Assembly (NCBI RefSeq): GCF_026151205.1
Contig: NC_087079.1
Span: 9,786,635 to 9,850,634 of the forward strand
Reading direction: 5' to 3'
DNA from: Bolinopsis microptera
Lineage: Eukaryota; Ctenophora; Tentaculata; Lobata; Bolinopsidae
DNA: 64,000 nucleotides
Below are positions 35,766 to 47,827 of the stretch, in pieces (positions within the stretch are counted from its first letter, which is position 1; every line of letters begins with the position of its first letter). Made by a program: the position numbers and the translations under genes. The notes under the pieces were generated by a model. The model was given only the letters and a program-made list of their open reading frames with translations, did not search any database and was not told the origin of the DNA.

Positions 35766-36393
35766 GTAAAATTTGTAACTCTTTTAAAATTAACCGTTTT
35801 ACTTTCCTCACTAAACCCTTACAAATATATTATACAAGTCCCACGTTAAAATTACAACATTGTCAATTTGAACCCAACACGGACCCTACCCAACTCCTCC
35901 CCCATTCCTGCCCTGCCCTCCTAGTCAGGATTTCCCAGCACTGCAGCAACACATTTTAACTTAGATATCAACAAGATTTTTTGAATTGCATAAATAAATG
36001 AAATGGAACTTTGTTGACATACTTTAAATTTTTTATTCAAGTTATGATGTTATTAGGATACAAGCAAATACGATCAAATAACATCTTTTCACGGACAACT
36101 TTATAAAACCAATGATATTTACAATTTTTATAGATTTATAAAGCTTTCCCCAGGCTTAATTTATTATTTCTGTAAATCATGAAAAAAGTATCATATCAAC
36201 TATGAGGTACAAAATGTGATCAAACTATCAAAAACCGTGCATTCCACAAATTATAATGTACCATTATCCGCTGTCACCAACAGTCCCAACCTTTATTCAA
36301 TGACAGGATCTAGGATAACAGTATTTATTATAAAAACCATTAAAGTGGTATTGTTTTTCTGTGATAATCAAACCCTGCATAAAATCCTGATAA

Positions 36394-37635
<1,242 letters not shown>

Positions 37636-37791
37636 CCTGCATAAATATTGGATAGTTATATCTCAAACTAACACTGTATACATATAGAAAAAGAGTATTA
37701 AGGAACATAATGTGCTGTGTACCTCATATTCATTAATGTGAACTTCACGTTCATGAACGTGTTTTATCAATTACAAGTGTCTTCAATTATT

Positions 37792-37939
37792 CGATTTTGT
37801 TAGTTTGGAGGAGCATCACGTCTCTCGACAGTCAAAGTACAAATACGAAATGAAACTATCACATTTGCCTAGTTTCATTTCATATTTGTACTTTGACTGT
37901 CGAGAGCCGTGATGCTCGGACTCCAAACTAACAAAATCG
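37792..37939. repeat. 148-bp long hairpin, MITE-like
   Basis: Arms of ~66 bases pair almost perfectly (left begins CGATTTTGTTAGTTTGGAG, right ends CTCCAAACTAACAAAATCG) around a loop of ~13 bases near 37858-37870. It touches the left end of the foldback element. It could be a small MITE; if transcribed it would give a long hairpin RNA. Confidence 0.85.
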
Positions 37940-40543
37940 GGCACTATCCGTCGCGGAGTCGAGTCCGCGGCGGAGCCGCCGGACTTCGAGCGGACTCCGA
38001 GCGGACTCCGGCGGAGCCGCCGGACTCCGAGCGGACTCCGGCGGTGCTCCGCCAAAATGTATTTACAGTGGACTCGAGTACATTTTGGCGGACTCCGAGC
38101 GGAGCCGAGCAGACTCCGAGCGGACTTTAAAGTCCGCCGCGGACTCCGAGCGGCTCCGCGGCGGCTCGGCGGAGTGTCCGCCGCGGACTAAGCCACTAGG
38201 CGGACTCCGGTCCGCCGCGGACTCCGGCGGAGTGCTTGGCGGACTCCGCCGGACCTCTCCGCCAGACTTGAATCCGGCGGAGTCCGGCGGAGCTTGGCGG
38301 AGTCCGCCAGCTCGGCGGACTCCGCTCGGAGTCCGCCGGACTCCAACAGAGTCCACTGACTTCCGACCTCCGTCTTCCGACCCTCGGCTAAATTTGTCAC
38401 GTGACATACAACATAGCATTTTGCAATATTGTGGTCAGATGAAAAGGTCGCTAGTGATAAACCTTAACCATTACCCTCACAATGTCAATAGTGTACAACT
38501 CTAGTCCTAACTTTGACCCTATAATGTATAAACGTTGACCCTAACCCTCCACCAAACCGTCCGCAGCGAAATATCAATGTCATTGACTGGTCACGTGACC
38601 AAAACAATTTTTGTCATATTATCTCATATGGGGAAGCGTTTTTAGCAAGCAAAAATACGTCGACCATCACAGGACGACGCCAGCCAGCACTCTCTACGCT
38701 CTTCGAGCTCCGATCGTCCTGTGACGAAGTAAGGACGAAGCCTGAGTTCCTCAGGTAACATCGACCACCGATTGAAAATTCAAAGATTTTTTGACATAAA
38801 GGTCAAATGTAAAACTAAAATCTTGATGCTGATTGATTGACGACGTCAATTTTTGAGCACAGCGCGAGCGCATGCGGAAAAGGACCGCGTAGCTAGTCAA
38901 GATGTTGATAAATAGTTGGCTTGTGGCGCGATGTGTTGCTCTAACTATAGCCCTCTCGCTTGCAGTAGCGCGCGACCGCCGGAAATGACTTGTGGAACAA
39001 GCGTGCCCGCAGCGGCGCGAAAGCACCTGGTTAGCTAAATGAACGCGATGTGCCTTGCATTGTAGGATGAAATCCTACTAGCTGACGCCACTCGCAGCTG
39101 TGATGTTCGCTATACGTCAGCGATCGAAATTTATACGCGTATCACCCGTTAAGATGTGCCACCCGACGCGCCACGCAATTTTTCTCGTTGCTCGTCGCAC
39201 GTCGACGCCCTCATTAAATTTTTGGAGAAAATCGCTCGCCAAAATTTGTTGGACCAGGACGATGTCCTAGCCTGGCAGCTCATTGCGCGGTGCGTCGCAA
39301 CGAGCTTCGTTGACGTGCGACGAGCAACGAAAAAAATTGTGTGGCGCGTCGAGTGGCACATCTTAACGGGGGATACGCGTACAAATTTCGATCGCTGACG
39401 TACAGCGAGCAGCACAGCTGCGAATGGCGTCAGCTAGTATGATTTCATCCTACAAGGCACATCGCGTTTACCTAGCTAACCAGGTCATTTCCGCCTCCGG
39501 CGGTCGCGCGCTACTGCAAGCGAGAGGGCTATAGTTAGAGCAACACATCGCGCCACAAGCCAAATATTTATCAACATCTTGACTAGCTACGCGGTCCTTT
39601 TCTGCAATATGCGCTCGCGCTGTGCTCAAAAATTGACGTCGTCAATCAATCAACATCAAGATTTTAGTTTTACATTTGACCTTTATGTCAAAAAATCTTT
39701 GAATTTTCAATCGGTGGTCGATGTTACCTGAGGAACTCAGGCTTCGTCCTTACTTCGTCACAGGACGATCGGAGCTCGAAGAGCGTAGAGAGTGCTGGCT
39801 GGCGTCGTCCTGTGATGGTCGACGTATTTTTGCTTGCTAAAAACGCTTCCCCATATGAGATAATATGACAAAAATTGTTTTGGTCACGTGACCAGTCAAT
39901 GACATTGATATTTCGCTGCGGACGGTTTGGTGGAGGGTTAGGGTCAACGTTTATACATTATAGGGTCAAAGTTAGGACTAGAGTTGTACACTATTGACAT
40001 TGTGAGGGTAATGGTTAAGGTTTATCACTAGCGACCTTTTCATCTGACCACAATATTGCAAAATGCTATGTTGTATGTCACGTGACAAATTTAGCCGAGG
40101 GTTGGAAGACGGAGGTCGGAAGTCAGTGGACTCTGTTGGAGTCCGGCGGACTCCGAGCGGAGTCCGCCGAGCTGGCGGACTCCGCCAAGCTCCGCCGGAC
40201 TCCGCCGGATTCAAGTCTGGCGGAGAGGTCCGGCGGAGTCCGCCGAGCACTCCGCCGGAGTCCGCGGCGGACCGGAGTCCGCCTAGTGGCTTAGTCCGCG
40301 GCGGACACTCCGCCGAGCCGCCGCGGAGCCGCTCGGAGTCCGCGGCGGACTTTAAAGTCCGCTCGGAGTCCGCTCGGCTCCGCTCGGAGTCCGCCAAAAT
40401 GTACTCGAGTCCACTGTAAATACATTTTGGCGGAGCACCGCCGGAGTCCGCTCGGAGTCCGGCGGCTCCGCCGGAGTCCGCTCGGAGTCCGCCCGGAGTC
40501 CGGCGGCTCTGCCGCGGACTCGACTCCGCGACGGATAGTGCCC
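37939..40543. mobile_element. 2.6-kb foldback transposon with ~1.25-kb inverted arms
   Basis: The left arm 37939-39207 and right arm 39308-40543 are near-identical inverted copies (about one difference per hundred codons in mirrored open frames) around a ~100-bp centre. Termini are GGGCACTATCCG / CGGATAGTGCCC. AAAATC flanks both ends (37933-37938 and 40544-40549), consistent with a 6-bp target duplication. Outer arm parts are GC-rich subrepeats of CGGAGTCCG; inner parts are unique. Open frames here (38063-38504, 39978-40419 and others) are repeat artefacts; no transposase was seen, so it is non-autonomous. Confidence 0.9.
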
Positions 40544-41110
40544 AAAATCGTTTCTAACTCACGCTCGGCCTTATGCAAGATCTGTTCAATTATTCTACCA
40601 GAAAATTATTCCTTGTGCAGTTGGCTTAAAACATTATCAGGAGTCCATCTGCATCACAATCAAAGTTATGCAATTTTACCAGTGTCCAAACAAGTTTCTG
40701 TGACCTTCATTACTTGTTGTTGTGATTGTAAGTAACATTGAAGGTCAAGTGTACACTTTGACTTTCGATTGTCATAGCGGCATGGTAATAACTAGCAAGA
40801 ACCCGTGTAACCCTAAAATGGTGTCAAGAATCAAGAGACTAAAATAATTATTACCTATTTTATTCGTGTTTTTGACACCACTTGGAGTACCAAATTTTGG
40901 GCTCTAAAACTCCTATTTCTTGGCCAATTTTTTATTTTTTCATGCTGATTTGGAGGCATTAGAGCATTTGTCCCAGTCAAAAAAGTTAAAATTGATGCCG
41001 TGGTTTCAGTAAAATGGCACGAATAAATATATATCGTCTTGCTTTGTATATAGTAAGATGGTCTGATGAGCCATGGTTTGGTGACACAGGGGACCTAAAG
41101 TGCAAAGAAA

Positions 41111-41194
41111 CTGCTGCTAACTGCTGCTAACTGCTCCTAACTGCTGCTAACTGCTGCTAACTGCTGCTGTCACGCGCGCCGTGACAGCAGCAGT
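41111..41194. repeat. 10-bp repeat CTGCTGCTAA x5 running into a perfect palindrome
   Basis: Five tandem decamers (one with CTGCTCCTAA) lead into 15-bp arms ACTGCTGCTGTCACG / CGTGACAGCAGCAGT with a 5-base CGCGC centre (41160-41194). Confidence 0.9.
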
Positions 41195-42079
41195 TCTGTG
41201 ATGAGCGAAGGCTTCCCTTTAGTTTTTACATCTTGTTCAAACTAGGATTTAAACTCGCTATCTCAAATTTGGGCTAGTAGACAGGAAAAAGTATATAAGA
41301 AAATGAATTAATCAAGTTAGTCACTAAAATTAAATAAGTCGACCAATGAACAAAGTAAAATTTTTATTAGTATGCTGTATTATATCTACAAATTACTTAG
41401 TCTAGTAGTTGACATACGTTGCATGCCACTTTTCGCGCGCGAAGCGGATACGTAACATGTATCAATTTAGTATAGTAGTACACTTACGTACGCTGTGTCT
41501 AAGTTTATACGATACACAATATGCATGAATAATGGGGTGCGCGATAAAAATAAACTTGCTCGGATTTGATCAAAATTTGTATAATATTGTTTTTTAGAGA
41601 CTATAAGAATTGTCACAGTACCAAATTTGTTATACCTTTTTGGAATGATCAGTGAGTTTCGCCTAGGTGCCATATTTGATGGTGCGCGGCTTTTGGAGCA
41701 AAAGTAAGTGTTAAAGTTGCGTAATTTGACGAAATTCGTTGATTTTTGTCGTATTGTATATTATTTTGTCATATCTTCGGTTCCTGAACATATAATAACA
41801 TGCAGAATCATGCTGAAAATTTGTCAGAACCTTCCAATCATACTTAACTACCGAACCTAAATTAGTTGGGAGAGATTGGCCTTGATTAAGAGGTCTAAAA
41901 ATGACAAAATAGGTATAAATTTGTTAATAAATTTTTGATTGTTTCCGAAATAATGTGCTGGCCGAAATGCAAGCTAAAAACCATTCAATGGTCAGCGCGC
42001 GCGTCTTACACAGGAGGACTATACTGCTGCTATGGGCGCGCGCGCGACAGTGCAGTGCATCAGCAGTGAGCAGCAGATT

Positions 42080-42420
42080 GCTTGTAGTGCGATGCGTTAC
42101 TGTGCCGCGCCGCGCACTTAATGAGGCTTTTCACAGCTTCTCGGCGAGATGCGCTACTGTGCCGCGCCGAGCTGAGATGAATTGACATCGTCAATTAAAA
42201 ACTTACATGGCTCGCCAATCACTGTGCGCGGCGCTCTTTTCAAGCTTCCTGCATGAGCTGAACTGGAGCAAGCATGCATGGGCATGAATAAAGTAGTAAG
42301 CTACTAGGTTAATTGACGATGTCAATTCATTGCAGCTCGGCGAGGCCCAGTAGCGGATCTCGCCGTTGCGAGAAGCATAATTGAGTGCGCGGCACAGTAA
42401 CGCATTGCGCTACAACAAGC
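42080..42420. repeat. Inverted repeat, ~115-bp arms, diverged
   Basis: 42080-42198 (starting GCTTGTAGTGCGATGCG, ending GACATCGTCAATTAA) is complementary, with gaps and mismatches, to 42309-42420 (starting TTAATTGACGATGTC, ending CTACAACAAGC). Probably an older foldback/MITE. The left arm also holds two near-direct copies of GCTACTGTGCCGCGCCG. Confidence 0.75.
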
Positions 42421-43559
42421 TATATCAGGTAACAATAAATTTGCAACTTAACCATATATTATATTAGCGTGCGCCCGCACCATTTTTAAAAACAACAAAC
42501 AAGTGTGAAGTGCATTCAGCATTGCAATTGAGCATTATGTAATGATCATGAGACATGATTATACGTAAACATAATGTCATGGGTAGGTAAACAAAAACAC
42601 AATGCACTACCGTCTTATTTCTCCGCATGGAAATAAAATTAGCGTGATCAGTATTATAAATAGTTTTTGTCGATGTGTCTAAAAAGTAATTTTTAACGAT
42701 TCGCAGCGTTGACGGATGTTACTCGTCTAAATTTCTTCGAAGTAGCGCGCGCCGCTTTCTTGTCGAAAGGCAAGTGCTACGAAGTAGCGCGCGCCGGGCC
42801 AGACCATTAACAATGGTCAATTCGCAGCGATGTTTAATTTTGGTTAACGGATGATACGGCAGATAAACAATTGAGCTATTCATGATTACAAACGTTATAC
42901 ACGCAGCACGACCGATCAAGGTCCACATCTAATCGCGTCTATATTAAGTTCAAAACACACGCACACGTACAATTATCAGCGCTCAGTGAGAAGGTTATAA
43001 CATATAACAACTTTATTGCTAAACATAATTTCATGAGGGAAATGTGCCACATTTCTCATTTTCTTATTTCTTGTTATATCATTCCTACCTAGCTTTGTCC
43101 TTGTTAATTATCATTACAGTCTTGTTCTATACCGTGCCTCTTTATTATAATGGATACGTTGATATACTAATATTAATACTATTACTGGGCTTCTTCTTTT
43201 TCCCTAAATTGTTGATTAATAATTGGAACTCTCTTCCCCTGATGTTGAGATGTATCACTGATACCAACTCACAACTGTTTCAAGCGAATGTTAAAGAATC
43301 ATTTATATAATCAGTTCTGATGTTTTTCTTTCCATTGTCTTCACTTTGCAAGACACATTGGCTTTTATTTTTTACCGCACTCCATTTTATGCCTTGATCT
43401 CTTACTTACTTGGATTTGATTCTTTCTTGATTGATTATGTCACTGTACTAACCTTTATTATACCTACATGTACTGTATGGTTTCTGCTTCTATTTAGTTT
43501 AGTGTCGTTTACAATAAAAGATGTTTTAATTTTGTCTTTGCCTTATGCTGAGTTATACT

Positions 43560-43695
43560 TTAGTTCACTTTTTACACTTTTGCTCACATCACTCACAGTC
43601 AGCCGCTCTGACATGGTTAACCACCTTCCTTGTGTTGTTGGTTAATCATATGAGCGGGATATAAATACCTCATTTCATTTCATTTCATTTCAATT
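43560..43695 (+). mobile_element. LINE 3' end with (CATTT)n tail
   Basis: Ends GAGCGGGATATAAATACC then TCATTTCATTTCATTTC. The same end, diverged, lies on the minus strand at 57805-57895. Two copies with the same pentamer tail indicate a non-LTR retrotransposon family. Hydrophobic open stretches at 43044-43645 upstream may be decayed element sequence but show no reverse transcriptase motif. Confidence 0.6.
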
Positions 43696-43878
43696 AGTGT
43701 TTTTATATTTCGCGAAAGTATTGCAATGATATGGAATTTTTCAGTGCAGTACTTACATCGTATTTGGTGGTGAATGCATGTGATGTGAGTACATATCCAT
43801 ATGCAATGTCGAGCTGTATTCCGTCGCTATATATATTATATAATGAAACAATATTATGCATATATAGTGCATATTATA

Positions 43879-44803
43879 CAGGGTGAGTTGAAAATAATGT
43901 TTGGATTTTAAATAAATGTGATAAATATTTTTATGGAGGAGCAAATTTTGAAAAATGAGTTGCTATCAATTCATTGCTACACGTTGTATACCTCTCGTGC
44001 GCGATCAAAAGGGGTTGCAGCGTGTGTCAATCAATTCATAACGTGATGTATTATGTATATTTTGAAAACAAAATTTCCAATAAAGAAATTCCTAAACGTT
44101 TTGAATTTCATTCTGAATTCTCATTTGATCCTAACTCATAATTTTGTTGATCTATATGGCAACATTCCAAAAAGTTTGAAAATCTTCGACCTGATTTTTT
44201 GACGAATTTTAGAAGGCTGTAAATTTTAAAATCGAACTAAAACATACATTTTTAACGTTAAAAGGCCGGCCTATAGCAACATTTTGTTCCGGCGATCCCT
44301 TTTAAATGATCACTAGAATATTATTCTTAGAATAATAATATATCCTAAAAGTTCCAGGGTGATTGCTCAAAAACTGTAGGAGAAGATCTAGATAAATTTT
44401 GAAGTTCAATTTTCAGGGCTCGTAATTGAAAATCGCTCACACAATATAATTACTCATCAGCGCTGACCTTTGACCGGCGATACCTTCGGCTAGGAACATT
44501 ATTCTTCCAAGGGATTGAAAGCAACTAATAGATATCACTTCCTTTTATCAGATACAACTAAAAAGTCGATTTCGAGAAAATTTCAATGAAGATCCCAAAT
44601 CCCGATGAAGACCTCCAATTACCGGATAAGGTGCTTTCTAATAAGAGACGCTGGATTGAATAAATTATTATTAAGTATTTTTACTGTATTATTCTAATTT
44701 TCGTATATTTTATGACCTAAATATGCAAAAATGGAGTGATTTTTTATTTTATCTCAGAAATTAGAGCCATTTAAAATCCAAACATTATTTTCAACTCATC
44801 CTG
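43879..44803. mobile_element. 925-bp MITE, Tc1/mariner-like ends, TA target duplication
   Basis: Terminal inverted repeats of ~35 bp: left CAGGGTGAGTTGAAAATAAT, right (reverse complement) CAGGATGAGTTGAAAATAAT, both continuing GTTTGGATTTTAAA. The flanks are TATTATA on each side, with TA directly adjacent. No transposase reading frame is visible inside. Confidence 0.85.
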
Positions 44804-44805
44804 TA

Positions 44806-46108
44806 TTATATTACACACGGTCCCGGATATATGGGACATATTACTGACACTACGAGACGCTTAATATGACAGGTTATTCGAGAAGCTTCAGTTATTATTA
44901 CTAGGAATAAGTTTACCAGGTTTTTTTCGATACCCAATACCCAATACCGTGCAGCCCGGTATCAGGTACATAATAAAGAGGTTAGACTGTATTACATTGC
45001 TTTCAAAACTACAGTATTGATTAGTTTAGTCTCAAATTTGAATGTCGTATAAGTTGTATGAATAGTTTTTGAAATTGTTTTTAGCGTCAGTTTGTTATTC
45101 GTGATTATTAAAGTTAGTTGTTACTTGAGAAACTTTAGTACACATTTGGATTCATTTCAACTTCCAGATTATTCACTGTAATAATATTATAGTATTAGTA
45201 ACAGTTGGGCTGATTCCCTTGTTCAACTGGTTTATTTAATAAACTAAGATGAATCAATTAGTTTATTTAATAAACTAAGATAAACAAGTATGTTTATCAT
45301 GTGTTACAATTAAATCCGATTAATGGACTGCTAAATATTCGTCACTAATGTTTGCTTAAACAAATGTGTTCCAGAATAGGAAAGGTCGACATCGGAGTCA
45401 TTTATTTAATTCATGTTAGTTTTTCACCTCTATTCTGGAAATTTAAACTTAAGAACTTTTCATAAATTAAAGATTGTTCCATGTAAGGAACAAAGAAACC
45501 GCGAGTGCCGAGTACATGCGATTAGTCAGGTGAATTATTGATTTAAAATGCGGCATTTATTTCAATCATATTGTGCTCCCTTACTCTTAGTCAGAACAGA
45601 GTAAATTTATTGATATATCAACTCGTCTATTTTGAAATATGTTTAATTGTGGTAAAACATTTTTACAGAGTCAGTGACAATTCCAAGAAATTTGGATTAT
45701 ATTGAACTTCTTACGACTTTTAATATAAAGGGAAACGGATCATTCCTCGAAATTTCTCATATTTGTCCAGTTAATTGAATAAGCCTTTGTTTTGATAGTT
45801 CAGCTGCTAATACGTGGCTCGGTGTAACTGTGTTGTAGAATGTAGAACTATTTGTCGGGCTCATCACTTCTTAAGTCGTGGTTACTGTTTGCTGGTTTGC
45901 ATCATTCAATAGGCTTTAGAGATAAAATGGTCTACCTCGTACAGTTGCTTTTGGTACGTTTTGTATCCAAAAAAATTATATACACATTGCATGAACACAT
46001 TTTACTAAATATTTGGAAATTATCAACAGTGTCACGAATATTGTAACGAAATATACGTATCTTGATTCTTGATGGATTGTGAATAACCGAAACTGTTTGC
46101 AGGTCAAA
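44806..46108. other. Intergenic region with a dispersed-repeat copy
   Basis: 44860-45000 matches, in diverged form, the intronic repeat at 3690-3860. The rest is AT-rich. A pyrimidine-rich acceptor-like CTGTTTGCAG at 46093-46102 just before the amine oxidase ATG suggests an upstream non-coding exon somewhere in this region. Confidence 0.45.
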
Positions 46109-47827
46109 ATGGAAAGTTACGAAGTGGCCATCATTGGAGGAGGAATATCAGGACTATACTGTGCAAAGAAGTTGAAAGATAACGGAATTGAAGGCATCGT
46201 AATAATTGAGAAGTTAGACAGATGGGGAGGTAGATTGAACACGGACATGATCGAGATAGACGGAAGAATGATTAAAGATGAAAAAGGTGCAATGCGCTTC
46301 ACATACAAGGATCCTGACGGCGAACAGACGTCCAACATGCCCCTTCTATCAAGACTCATCAAAGATATGGAGATGGAATCTGAAATGGAACCGTTTTATA
46401 TGGAACCACAACCCGCTGAAGATAGCTTAATGACAGAGGTGTTGAATTACAATTCGAATTATTTCGGGAGTCGACACTTTACAAGTCGGTATGCAGAGAA
46501 AAACCCTAAGATATGGAAAGAATTGTACAATTTGGAGGACGACGAGATCAAATCTCCTGATCAAGTTATCGTTGACGTTTATCAAAAACTACTGGATCAT
46601 AACGCAGACAAAGTGAAAAGATACTTTGATTCTCTAGGACAAGGAGATAAAGCACAGATTATACTGAAGCAAGAAGATGTCCAGCTTCTTCAACAGTATC
46701 AAGAAGCCAATTATTGGGCTTTCTTCCGGAACGAATTCGAATGGCCAAAGGGGGTGCAAAAAAACAAGCTACGAGACTTCAATCTATTTAGTCTCCTTAA
46801 GGCCATGGAATATTCTAAAGATTGTTGCCAGATGATGGAAAAGACTCTCTTTGACGGTAAAGACTCTGTTTCGCAAGGGAATGCAGCTGTTTTGCTGCAG
46901 TTTTACATCGCTTCGGATTTGCTTCACGATAATTTGTATCATTTCAGAAATGGTTGGTCCTCTCTTGTGAAAACGATCAAAAGTTACCTGGATGAAGGAA
47001 CTGGAAATATCGAACTTCTGAAGAACTGCGAAGTTGGTGGAATTCAAGATGTGGAATACGGTTTCACTCTTGAATTATTTTCCGGCGAAAGGAAAATAAA
47101 AGCAAAGCATGTCGTCATGGCCATCCCTCCTGACGCAGTTAAAGCCTTGATGACACGCTATAAAAGCGATACAAGTCTTCTCGAAACATACAATTCAGTG
47201 ATAAGTCTTTGTAACTCCGTTGTTGGTGTTGACAGTGTGAAGGTCATCCTTTATTTCGAGTGCGACTGGTGGAACACATATGAGGACATAGTCTTGTTTG
47301 GAGCCAGTTCCACTGATCTTCCCTGTGGCTGCGTTTACCCATATTACGGACGATGTCGCAATAATTGCCAAAGTTGCGACAACTGCAAAGATGGACTCGG
47401 TAAATCAGCCCTTACTATATACTGCGGCTCAAACAGAGCAGATTTTTGGACGAGTTGTCAACGGCTGGGTCAGAGCTTTGAGTCTCCTCTTCAGAAAGAG
47501 AATGCTAGCCTGATACCCTCTTCCGAACACTTAGTTGGGGAAGCTATGAAGCAATTGAAAAACATATTCAACGTCAAAGAGATTCCTTATCCGATCCTAA
47601 CCAGTTACAGAAGTTGGAACAGCGAAGATAATCTTGGGTACGCTTACCACTATTGGCGCGTGGGGGTTGATGACCAAAACTTAAAATCCACTCAACCGGT
47701 TAAAGGTAAAAATCTATATTTATGTACAGAGGCATGGAGTGGCTACCAGGGATATGTTGAAGGATCTCTGATGTCTACTGAGAAAGTAGTCAACAGGATT
47801 ATAAGTAACAAAAACAGTTCAAAATAA
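46109..47827 (+). CDS. Flavin-containing amine oxidase (L-amino-acid/polyamine oxidase superfamily)
   Basis: Uninterrupted 572-residue frame. The start is ATG 46109 rather than upstream in-frame codons, because it directly precedes the dinucleotide-binding motif: VAIIGGGISGLYCAKKL then EKLDRWGGRLNT. The C-terminus has the family's FAD-contact segment NLYLCTEAWSGYQGYVEGSL. Members oxidise amino acids or amines using FAD, giving an imine/aldehyde, ammonia and hydrogen peroxide. Substrate cannot be told from sequence. No signal peptide is visible, so it is probably intracellular. Unusual is a Cys-rich insert (CGCVYPYYGRCRNNCQSCDNCKDG) of seven Cys at about residues 409-432, where most relatives have none. 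The coding part is intronless, whereas neighbouring genes are split, so retroposition or transfer is possible but unproven. Confidence 0.85.
   Translation: MESYEVAIIGGGISGLYCAKKLKDNGIEGIVIIEKLDRWGGRLNTDMIEIDGRMIKDEKGAMRFTYKDPDGEQTSNMPLLSRLIKDMEMESEMEPFYMEPQPAEDSLMTEVLNYNSNYFGSRHFTSRYAEKNPKIWKELYNLEDDEIKSPDQVIVDVYQKLLDHNADKVKRYFDSLGQGDKAQIILKQEDVQLLQQYQEANYWAFFRNEFEWPKGVQKNKLRDFNLFSLLKAMEYSKDCCQMMEKTLFDGKDSVSQGNAAVLLQFYIASDLLHDNLYHFRNGWSSLVKTIKSYLDEGTGNIELLKNCEVGGIQDVEYGFTLELFSGERKIKAKHVVMAIPPDAVKALMTRYKSDTSLLETYNSVISLCNSVVGVDSVKVILYFECDWWNTYEDIVLFGASSTDLPCGCVYPYYGRCRNNCQSCDNCKDGLGKSALTIYCGSNRADFWTSCQRLGQSFESPLQKENASLIPSSEHLVGEAMKQLKNIFNVKEIPYPILTSYRSWNSEDNLGYAYHYWRVGVDDQNLKSTQPVKGKNLYLCTEAWSGYQGYVEGSLMSTEKVVNRIISNKNSSK

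Larger units (their letters stand above)
40550..43039. other. Repeat-rich intergenic DNA
   Basis: No gene recognised. GC-rich CpG-rich islands of CGCGCG alternate with AT-rich sequence. Contains the CTG/CAG palindrome at 41160-41194, an inverted repeat at 42080-42420, and two direct copies of CGAAGTAGCGCGCGCCG at about 42738 and 42779. Confidence 0.5.

Noticed and set aside
38063-38504. Open frames of 118-139 codons, mirrored at 39978-40419
   Set aside because: They lie in the GC-rich arms of the foldback element and appear identically on both arms; composition is low-complexity Ser/Arg/Pro from CGGAGTCCG repeats.
43044-43645. Two hydrophobic open frames of 88 and 99 codons
   Set aside because: T-rich sequence gives Phe/Leu/Ile-rich frames; they sit directly upstream of a LINE tail and show no conserved motif.
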